Assembly (NCBI GenBank): GCA_027625915.1
Contig: JANTQA010000070.1
Span: 1,183,001 to 1,247,000, forward strand
DNA length: 64,000 nt
Origin: Anaeramoeba flamelloides
Lineage: Eukaryota; Metamonada; Anaeramoebidae
Reading direction: 5' to 3'
The notes beneath the pieces are model-generated. The model searched no databases. It was not told where the DNA came from and was given only the letters and a program-made list of their open reading frames with translations. The translations under genes and the position numbers were made by a program. How positions within the stretch are numbered: position 1 is the first letter of the stretch; each line of letters begins with the position of its first letter. Below, piece by piece: positions 55,271-64,000 of the stretch.

Positions 55271-58200
55271 ATGACCGAAAAAAATACGAGCCAATCAAAC
55301 GAAATAATCAATGAATATGAAGAAACACTTCAATTGTCAATCAACAAAATTAATTCAGATCAAAGTCTTTTAGAAGGAATCGAAATCTTAAATAAAGAAA
55401 TAGAACTTTCAATCGAAGGCAAATTAACAGAAGAAAAAGAAAGATCTTTGTATGTTTATCTTCAAAAGGCTGTGCTTTCTATCCTTCAAAATTCCAAAAT
55501 CACACAAGAAGCTTCTGAAGATGTCAATTTATTTTTTCAAAGATGCTTAATGTTGGGTTGCGAGAAGGTTGATCAGGAATCACTTCTTTTAATTACCTTA
55601 GTTTCTCAAATACTAAAACATAACTATAAGTGTAAATTTTATGGAGAATTTACAGGAAAAAGAACTACCCCACGCAAACAAGTAATTTTTTTTTTCTCTT
55701 TTTTTTTTTTTTTTATTTTTTGTTTACAAAATAAGAAAAAAACCTTTGTTTTTCCTCGTTTATTTTCAAAATCCTTTTTATTTTATTATTATTTGTATTT
55801 TTAATTTTTTTTTAAAAAAACATAGATCAATATCAAAAAAGAAAACAAACCAGAAAAAATAGGTGAAAAAGAAAATGAAAAAGAGAATGACAAAGACAAA
55901 ATTCAAGAATCAAAAACAGAAGAAATTCAAAATGTCGAAATAGAAAATGAAAAAGAAGAAACGGAAAAAGACAAAATAGGAACTGAAAATGAAGAAGAGA
56001 ATGACAAGGACAAAATTCAAGAATCAAAAAAAGAAGTAACAGAAAAAGGAGATGAAACAGAAAAAGAAAACGAAAATGAAAAAGAAAAAGAAAAAACTAA
56101 GGAAAAGGAAAATGAAAATGAAGAAGAGAATGACAAGGACAAAATCCAAGAAGCAAAAAAAGAAGAAAAAATAAATGTGTCAATAGATTATGTAAGTGTT
56201 TTTCTGTTTTTTGAAAAATTAATTCTGTTTATATTTTTTGATTGTTCTTTGTTTATTTTTATTTTGTTTTGCTGAAAAAATCTTCTTCAAATAAAGTTTT
56301 ATTTTTTGAACAAATCGAAATAAACTAAAACTGGAATCTGTAAAGTAGAGAATTCAAATAATTTGAAAACAACCTACTGGGATGTTAAATTTAAGAAAGT
56401 TTTTTTTTTTAAAAGCAAAGCCAAAAAAATGACAAAAAATAACACTAATTTTCTCATGATATTTATATTGGTTATTTTTGATCATTTTTTCCTTAAAGAA
56501 ACTCACCTCTTTAACCAAAAAATAACTCATGCAATTTGACTCGTTGTTACAAAATGAGAAAGATATTTATCAATCTGGGTGCTATAAATATCATCCTATC
56601 AAGAAAAATATATTACTTATTTTCCACAAATTCATTCAAGGAACAACATATATATTTTCATCTCGTTCTTTCTTTTCAATTCTACAGAATCTGTCATTTG
56701 GGTTCTTATTTCAGACAAATATCCCAAAATATTGTTTAGAACCAAACAATAAACAAAGATCCAAAATTTTAATCTATTTCTTTAAAAAAGGAATTGTTAA
56801 AAAAGGAAGAAAAAGAAAAAGAAAAAAAGGAAAATAGGAAGTTGAGAGATGAAGTGAAAATTTTTTTTGACAGTTATTATTCAAATCTCAGTAATAAAAA
56901 TTTTAGTGTAATAAAATTATATCACAAGTGTTTAGCTATCACATCCATGCCACACTTCTTAGCACACGTGATGATAATTTTATTGCATTTTATACAGATT
57001 AGTAAAAAAAAAAATATACAAAATGTAAAATCCTAGAGATATCACACTGTGATAGGTCATTTTTTCTCCGAGTTAGTACAGTTTTGTTGTGTGATAGAAC
57101 TATATCCCATTTCTAATCCACTGCGAAAGTGGATTATTTTTATTAAGAAATGAGTCTGAAATGTTTCACAAGGTGGAATTTGACTAGAACTTTTAATTGG
57201 TAAAACGTTCAAGAAAAGAAAATTTTTGTTACTACTGATAAAAAAAAAACCTTTGGTATTTTTTTATTTTTGTTATTATTGGGGACAGGTAATACAACAA
57301 AATTACCTTCTATTTACCATTATGTTTTTTTTAAACTAAGAAATAAAAAAAAAATACATGCCTTTCCGGAATTTAAAAGAATAGAGAAAAATCTTTGATT
57401 TTACTCAATTCTTTTGAATTTTGCAAAACCGTCGTTCATTTTTTTTATGTTTACTGTTTATTTGTAAAATCAATAGATTTTCGTTAGGTTTTTTTGAGTT
57501 TTCTATTTATTTGTGAAGTGTTCTAGGTTTTTTTGAGGTTTTCTATTTTATTTGTGAAGTGTTCTAGGTTTTTTTGAATTCTGTAAAAGGATCATTAGGT
57601 TTTCTTGAGCTTTCTGTTTATTTGGAAAATTGATAGATTTTCACAAATAAAACAGAAACCTAAAAAAAACCTAGTCACTTGAAGGCACTTCCTGAAACTC
57701 GAAATTTATTTAGAGTTTTTTATCCTAGCTATAATATAGGCAAGGTTATAGCTCAAAAAACCTTTAATATTGTAAAAAATCCCAATATACTTTTTTTTCT
57801 ATTTAATTACTGACACTAATAAAAATGTATAAACCAGCGATGTTTAAAATATCATCAGAATTGAAGATCGAGAATACTAAAAAATTATTAATAATAAAAA
57901 ATTTATTTTTAATTGTAAAGATAAAAGGAAAATTCAAGAAAATAGATTTTTTTGAGATAAAATGATATTATCGGGAGTTTGGCCGATTATCACTAATTTC
58001 TAATTTTTCCACTAATAAAAATAGTTTATACTAATTTAACAGTTTTTCTAAAAATGTCTATACCAACTCAAAAAATTAAGATTTAGTTTTCCATCTTGTT
58101 ACATAAAATATAAATAATAAAGAAATGATTAAACCATTTTTCAAAAAAATTTAATCTTTTTTGAACTTTTTAGTCATTTCTTTAGAACAAATTCAAACAA

Positions 58201-61200
58201 AAATTTTACTCAATTGATTACAACTTTTTTTTGATTATCGCAAATTTGTTGATTATCGTGACTTTTTATTATTTTCAAAAATATTTAAAATTATCAGTAA
58301 ATAAAAAAAAATTTTCAATACTCTACCTTATCGAGAAAAGATAATTTAACCACTAATTTCTCAATTTGCCATTAAAATTCTAATAATGCTGGTAATCCTG
58401 AATAACAATTTTTTTTTAAAATATGCCATTTTATAAATTTTGAAAATAATACAAGAAGAAGTATTATGGTGATCAAAATAATGCGTTATCAGCTACTATA
58501 ATCTGTGTTCCAAAATATAATCCATGCTTTTTTTTTCTTCTTGTTCTAAGGAAAAATCAAATTCAATATCTAATAGTATACTCAAGTTAAAATCAATTTT
58601 AACAGTAAACTCCATGATTTTTTTAATAAATTTTAAATTAGGAATTGAAATTATTTCAAAATTTTTTCGTAATATTCTCAGTTTTTATTTTTTTTATTTT
58701 TTTAATGTAAAACAACTTTATCTAAAATTAACTCTTTTTGAGAAAAATTTTAAAATTTGATCCTTTTTTTTTTAGAATTTCTTTTTTAATATTAGAACTT
58801 TAAGAAACCAATACCATGTTTACTTATCGTTTATTGTTGATTTCTTTGTTAGTTTAATGTATAGGTCTTCAATAAAAAAAAAACAAGCTTTTTATTTTGA
58901 AACATGAATTAAGCTTTTCTACACGTATTATTTTGACAATAGTAATAATAAATGAAAAAACATAATTGAGTAAAATTAGGAAATAGAAAAAATTAAAAAG
59001 AAATTTAAGTTAATTTGTAAAATAATTTTTTTGAATTTTTTTTTAATACAAAAAAAAACAAAATATAGATTAATATGATTTTTCTACGATCATTTCAAAA
59101 AAAATTATCTCTTTCAAAAAAAGAACGAAAAAAAACAATTGTGTTTTATATTAATTTTGGTTTTCAAGTGGATGGAAAATGTATAAAAGGAAAGTTTAAA
59201 TCAAGTAATCTTGCTACATTTAAAAAAAGAAAGATATAACAAATTTAAAGATCTTTTGAAAGCATTCCTTCACCAAGAAATACCTAAATTTTTAATAATA
59301 ATGGTCTTTTATTTTAATGGTGCTTTTTTTTTTTTTTTAAATGTTTAAAAAACTATACATACAATCTCACAAGTTGTTTTTTTTTTTTTATTTAATCTTT
59401 TTAATTTTTTATTTTTGTTTTTACTTCTTGTTTATTTTTTTGAAAAAGATTTTAAAAGAAATTATCGAAGAAAAAACTGAAAAAAAAATTAAAAAATAGA
59501 GAAATACTAAAAAAAATATTATGAAACTTAAACTGTGAATTAAAAAAAAAAAAAAACACTAAGAGCTTTATTAAATGGCAATACTCATAAAAATGAAATT
59601 ATCAACTTTGAAAAATCTATTAAACGTATTTTTAAAAATAACCAAAATGATCACGTTAACAAAGAAAATTTTTTTAAATTAATTGACATATTAAGGTTTA
59701 CAATCCCTGAAACATGAAAAAATAGATTATCTTGTATTCAGTGTAAGGACTTGTTATTTTGGTTCTTAGCATACTGATTTTCAACTTGGTATAAATTTGT
59801 ATATTTTTTAAAAAATGAAATTTTTCTTTTTTTTTTATTAATACCTTCCAATTTATTAGCCTTGCTCTCATCAATTCTGATTTCTAAAAAAAAAAAAGAA
59901 AAATTTCAGTTTTTAACAAATATAAAATTAAATTTTATTAAAGATATTCAAAAGGGAAAGTCCATGCTAAGGTTTAAAATCCCTGAAGAATGAATATATA
60001 TATACATATATTATTAGGTTTGAGGAATTGCTATTTTGTTTCTTAGCATATTGATCTTCAACTTGGTATGAATTTTACTGATTTAAAAAAATAAAATTAC
60101 CACTATTTTTTCACTTGATTGATTCATTAATTATTATAATTTCAAAACTAATACAACTTTTTAACCAGTTTCCCTTTAAATAAAAATCCCATTAACAAGA
60201 TAATTTATGTTGAAAAAAATTATCAAATTATTCAGAATTTATCAGTAATGAAAGTTAAAAATTAATAACTTTATATCTAATTATGCTTCATTTTATATTT
60301 TTCCAAATTTTTACAATCAATTATTTTAATTATTACAAGTATTGAAAATTTTCAAAATTTAATTTGAGTTCTATTTTTTTTTCAAAAACAAATCAACCAT
60401 CTTTATACAAATACCATTAATCTAGAAATTGAAAAATCTAAGAATTTTAACTTTTTCTTTGAATAATTTCAAAGGGAAAAAAATATAAAAGGATTTTATT
60501 AACATGAGAACTGTCTTTTTAATATTATTAAAGAATATTCAAATCAGTTATTTCCTAAAAAAACATTTTTATCTTCAATCTTCTCATATTTAAAATATAT
60601 AAATCTTTCAATGGCTTTTCTATTTTTCTAACAATTTTTTTCATACAAATTATTTTTTTTTCTTTGTCGTTTTTACTTTCAGACAGTCATTTATTTTGTA
60701 TTTCTAGGAAAAATTCTTTGTATAATCCATTATGAAACCCTTGAAAAAAAAGATATAAGACCAAATACATTGAAAAATCCTTGTAAAAAAAGTATTAAAA
60801 AAATATATTTTTAATGATTATAAAAGAAAATATAAATATTTTCCTTAATAAAAAAATTTTTTAATTGATAAAATAAAAAATATTAAAGATTTTCAACCAA
60901 AGAAAGCAATATTTGTAATTTTCTATATTTTGCAAAATATATAATTCATCTCTCAATTTTGCTTTTTTTAATAATTGAAACATAGAAAATATTTTTAAAG
61001 TGAATATATGTCCCTAAGACCCAAAAAACACTAAAAATGGAGAATTGATCAAATACTTTCCATTAATACAATTAAAAAAACAAAATGAAAAAATTAAAAT
61101 AAATAAAGTTCAATTTAACTTTTTCTTGAAAACATTTTTTGTCAAAATCATTAAATTCACACTTGAAATTATGTATATTTTTAGATAAACTATCTTGTTT

Positions 61201-64000
61201 TAACTCATTTACTAAAACAAATTCTAAATTATGGGAATTTTATTTTCACAAAAGGGACTAATTTGGTCTTCAAATGTTTTTTTTTTAGTTTTAAATGGTA
61301 AAATTAAAAAAAAGTTAAACTAAAAAGATAAACTCTCTGGAAAACCATTCTAATTTAATACATTAACTAATTCTTTGATTTCAAGCTTTTCTCAACCCCA
61401 ATTTTTCAAAAAAAAATAAAAAAGTGCACAGAAATTTCAAAAAATATTTTCGATATTCAAAAGTTAAGAGTGTTTTTATTCGAAAAAAATTTATCCCAGT
61501 GGTTAATGGAATTAAGTTATAAACTTAATTTCGAAAAATATTAATCAGAAAAAAATAGTGCTTAATTTTATTAAGGACATATATTACTGAAAAAAAAAAA
61601 AAAAATAGGAGAAAATTATTCAATAAAAGTTTTTTATCTTATTTTAAATACTAAATCTTAGATTTTTTCTTATTTAAATACATAAGATATTTTAAAAATA
61701 TTTTTTATTTCTGTTAATTTAATAATAGATGATTTTTTTTTATATAATTAATAATCATTATTTATATCCCATTTTATTTTATCAAAGAATTTTTTTAACT
61801 CTCAAATTAAATATTAAAATTATTAATTTTTTTTTTTTTTTTTCATACATTCACGAGCATTTTTCTTCGGTTACAAACAACAATCACTATCTTAGAAAAC
61901 AATAATTAATCAAATAAAATAATTTTATGTCTTTTTTATAAATAATGATATAGTCAAGATACACTTACAAATCATATTTTTTTTTAGAAAATATTGTATT
62001 TTTTAGCGAATTAAATGGATTTCAACGGTTTATTAATCGAATATTATCAAAAGAACATATTGTCTCACCAATACTAACAAGAAAATTATTAAAACCATTC
62101 CGAGGGGTAATATATTATTTATCAGAAGAATTTTTATCACAATTTTTGGAATCTTTTAAAGAAATTCTTAATAAAATTTTAGAATCAAAGGAAAGTGTTA
62201 TTAGGAAATTAAAAAAAGATGACTTAAAAAAATTATTATCCAAAATTCAAGATATAATACGAAGAATTGATCATACTTTATCGAACCAATTAATTGAAAA
62301 ATTTGAACTTGAATTTGCTTTAAAAGAATTTTCATCACAATATTTAGATATGCGAGTTACTGGGTTGGAAAAAATTACTGAAAAAACAAAATCAATAATC
62401 AAAAGTCAAGATTTCAAAAAAAAATATAATACAACAATTTCTTGGAGTTCAAGTAATTATTATTCACCAGAGTAAGTCAAAAATATACATTGGTTTTCTT
62501 TTTTTTTTATTATTATTTCTTTTTATTTCTTTCTTTCTTCATTCTTTTTTTTTTTTTTTTTTTTTTTTTATCAGCAATTCATAAATTAATCAATGATTCA
62601 TTTAATTTTTCTTTTATAACAAAAAAATATACCAAAAAAATGAAAAAAACACCAAAAATAAACAAAATACCAAATTTTTTTTTTTTATAAAAACAGAAAA
62701 TTTTTAGTATGGATTCAAGAAAACAAAATAATTGAAAAATTATTTGGAGATTATCTGCATAAAGAACTACTTCAAAGATGTGATCCAATTTTAGAATTAT
62801 ATGCAAAAAACGATTTGATTACAATTGACATATTAGAAAAAATCTGGCCAAATTTAACTGGTCATCATCATGTTATTACCACATCAATCAATGACAGAAT
62901 CACAGAACTATCTACATACCTATCTTCTGAATTAATTGAATTTTTATTTAAAAACCGACTTGATAAAATCGATGAATGGAATCAATCAAATATAGTTTTA
63001 TTAGCAAATTTCACTAACTCAACCTTAAATAAAAGTAAATTAACTTTAGAAAAATATTGGGATTTGATTAATAAACAAACACTGGATTATGAATTAAGAG
63101 GAATATTATTAAAAGATTTTTTAACGATCATTGAAAACAAAAATTTTAATGAAAAGAATAAAGTGGAATTTATTGACAAATGTATAAATAATATTAAAAC
63201 ACAACAAAATTCTGAATTTTCCTATTTAATTTTGAAAAAAATAATTTTTTCTTTTGAAAATGAATCAACATATTTTAGCTATCAATCTGATAATAAATCA
63301 ATACAGTCCATAATTTCAGATTTAGAAGAAAAACATCAAATTTTAATGTTAATTATTGAAGATTTATGTAATTATTTAACAAAAGTTCAAAAAATTATTA
63401 ATGAAAAAAATTTGAAATTCAATGATAAAACTGAAAATAGCCAGAATAAAAACGAAAATGAAAATGAAAACGAAAATAAAAATGAAAATAAAAATGAAAA
63501 TGAAACTGAAAAGGAAAAAGATGTAATTAAGAACAAAAATGAAAATATATATGAATACAATTTTTTTGGCAAAAGGACATTTGTTTATTCAGTTGATTTA
63601 AGATTTGATTTATTATTATCATTCTTGAATTGTTTTACTAAAAAAAATTCAAAAATTAAAAAAATTGTATTAAATATTGAACATTTTGAAAAACTTTGGG
63701 AGAGCTTAATTATAAACAGTTTTTTAAATTATCAATCAGATAGATTTTTTAAATTTTGTATCAACTTAAATTTAAATGGGGAATTAATCAATTATTTATA
63801 TCAAAAATTTGAAAAATTAAATTTTCAAGATTTATCGAATGATGGCTTTTCATTTTTTAAATTTTTACTTTTTAATTTAAATGAAAATAAAAATAATTTT
63901 TCTGGTAATATAAATAAATTTGTTATTGAAACAACCGATTATTCAAAATTTTTTGGTTATGAACAACTTTGGTTAATAATTTCACAATGCGAAAATGAAA
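55271..64000 (+). CDS. USP9X/FAF-like ubiquitin-specific protease, N-terminal part (runs off the window)
   Basis: Proteins of this family are very large deubiquitinases; the part seen is the helical (armadillo-like) region upstream of the peptidase, so catalytic residues are outside the window. Exons: 55271-55681, 55826-56191, 61954-62471 and 62697 to the edge; joins are phase 0, 0 and 2. About 866 residues are visible. Family landmarks occur in order: NYKCKFYGEFTGKRT (human USP9X PHCKFHIYNGTRP), SELNGFQRFINRILS (GTLNGFQILHDRF), LLKPFRG (LIKPFGQ), FLVWIQENKIIEKLFGDYLH ([20 protein letters not shown]), LEKIWPNLTGHHHVI (LDNIWAAQAGKHEAI) and GYEQLWLIISQ (GLDYLWRVVIQ) near the edge. Exon 2 is a 122-residue Glu/Lys/Asn-rich insertion. 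A second Glu/Asn run lies near 63450-63545. Start at ATG 55271; the longer ORF begins at TTG. The exon 3 acceptor is chosen by phase and homology. Confidence 0.9.
55826..56191 (+). repeat. Glu/Lys/Asn-rich coding repeat forming USP exon 2
   Basis: Imperfect tandem copies of a segment coding EENDKDKIQESKKE occur (about 55883, 56000 and 56124), separated by Glu-Lys-Asn filler. The repeat is confined to one exon with phase-0 ends, so skipping it would leave the frame intact. Confidence 0.75.
56529..57036 (+). other. Coding-like fragments in USP intron 2 (two frames)
   Basis: An ATG frame of 102 codons (56529-56837; MQFDSLLQNEKDIYQSG...) overlaps the start of a second open frame ending at 57036 (RKLRDEVKIFFDSYYSNL, MPHFLAHVMIILLHF). 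The composition is more protein-like than the flanks. They could be exons or a decayed copy of an unrelated gene. I find no family resemblance and no convincing splice link to the USP exons. Confidence 0.3.
57315..57690. repeat. Complex palindromic repeat family M
   Basis: It contains CTTTGATTTTACTCAATTCT, the GGTTTTTTTGAGTTTTCTAT word three times, AATCAATAGATTTTCGTTAG and, at its right end, CTAGTCACTTGAAGGCACTT, the family's AGTGCC motif. Confidence 0.6.
58468..58953 (+). repeat. Dispersed repeat D, copy 2
   Basis: It matches 54183-54662: CTAATAGTATACTCAAGTTA, AACTTTAAGAAACCAATACC, TTTAATGTATAGGTCTTC and TTTTTATTTTGAAACATGAA. Confidence 0.65.
59075..59239 (+). other. Short coding-like ORF (54 aa) in USP intron 2
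   Basis: The ATG-to-TAA frame contains FYINFGFQVDGKCIKGKF and SSNLATFKKRK, a protein-like composition in DNA that is otherwise nearly all A/T. It may be a single exon of a nested gene or a relic. The family is not recognised. Confidence 0.3.
59560..60080 (+). pseudogene. Possible gene relic with an internal duplication
   Basis: An open stretch from about 59560 codes RALLNGNTHKNEIINFEK and FFKLIDILRFTIPE and then meets TGA in a context that stays protein-like (CIQCKDLLFWFLAY). The segment 59691-59812 is repeated imperfectly at 59968-60080 (AAGGTTTACAATCCCTGAA, and TTTGGTTCTTAGCATACTGA with its variant). It has stops in every frame, so it is a relic if it was ever coding. The parent gene is not recognised. 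Confidence 0.3.
61002..61605 (+). repeat. Poly(A)-ended dispersed repeat A, copy 2
   Basis: It matches 7905-8518 over its whole length in the same orientation and also ends in an A-run after AAGGACATATATTACTG. It lies near the 3' end of the long USP intron. Confidence 0.65.

Larger units (their letters stand above)
56192..61953 (+). other. USP gene intron 2 (5762 nt)
   Basis: It lies between GTAAGTG after GATTAT and the AG at 61952-61953 before TCAAGATAC. It contains coding-like fragments (56529-57036, 59075-59239 and 59560-60080), a hairpin at about 57110-57135, family M (57315-57690), repeat D (58468-58953) and the poly(A)-ended repeat A (61002-61605). I cannot exclude an extra small exon in it. 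Confidence 0.7.

Noticed and set aside
56192-56193. Treating the 55271 ORF and the 61954-64000 exons as two separate genes
   Set aside because: The conserved blocks follow the USP9X N-terminal order without overlap, and the joins are in phase.
57010-57180. tRNA or hammerhead-like RNA
   Set aside because: No cloverleaf with a T-loop consensus and no CTGATGA/GAA core. Only the simple hairpin is supported.

Overview
The window reads as AT-rich nuclear DNA of a unicellular eukaryote. The genes are sparse and spliced with GT..AG introns. Exons stand out by codon structure, with homopolymer runs of Asn, Lys, Glu and Ser typical of very AT-rich protists. No bacterial operons, rRNA, tRNA or CRISPR were seen. 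The gene content (an RGS plus RhoGEF plus MORN protein, a CC-tailed Rab, a FAF/USP9X-like protease, a P4-ATPase and a three-repeat Myb) fits a free-living amoeboid protist. Anaeramoeba or a similar lineage is my best guess, from general knowledge of Rho/RGS-rich genomes; the sequence alone does not prove it.

Layout: (1) 1-423, the C-terminal end of an unrecognised + strand gene. (2) 2455-4914, minus strand, NOC3, with a 5-nt first coding exon. (3) 8650-13512, minus strand, a large intronless P4-ATPase flippase. (4) 21243-22048, minus strand, a two-exon Rab GTPase. (5) 27793-39429, plus strand, a three-exon gene encoding RGS, DH-PH (RhoGEF) and MORN repeats, with 4.5-kb and 3.5-kb introns. (6) about 46415-50512, plus strand, a four-exon R1R2R3 Myb protein. 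(7) 55271 to beyond 64000, plus strand, the N-terminal part of a USP9X/FAF-type deubiquitinase with a 5.8-kb intron. No ORF finder would join the exons of genes 2, 4, 5, 6 and 7. I joined them by splice sites, phase and protein-family continuity. Most junctions are phase 0.

Nearly everything between exons is repeat. I could separate many families by eye: a 3-bp-TSD MITE with TIR CCATTGTGGAAAAAAAG (three copies, each with a perfect TSD); a TA-flanked MITE with TIR CAGTCAGTTTCACTTTTAAG (three copies); a 489-bp MITE with ends around ATACCGGACATG (two copies of identical length in opposite orientation); a TTAA-flanked GGGAGTAGC element (two inverted copies, in the two introns of the RhoGEF gene) and a second TTAA element sharing its target site; a long inverted repeat flanked by TTA; a ~520-bp element with ends TCCAAAAATTT (four copies, one nested in the TTAA element); a dispersed repeat ending in poly(A); and several further duplicated non-coding blocks. 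Large introns act as sinks for these elements.

Functional picture: the genes are unrelated housekeeping or signalling genes rather than a pathway. The RGS-DH-PH-MORN protein is the most unusual product, and it would link heterotrimeric G-protein signalling to Rho GTPases at a membrane. Its exon 2 is flanked by ~800-bp inverted complementary repeats, an arrangement that elsewhere favours exon circularisation. Several short coding-like fragments inside introns look like remnants of genes or nested genes that I cannot identify.
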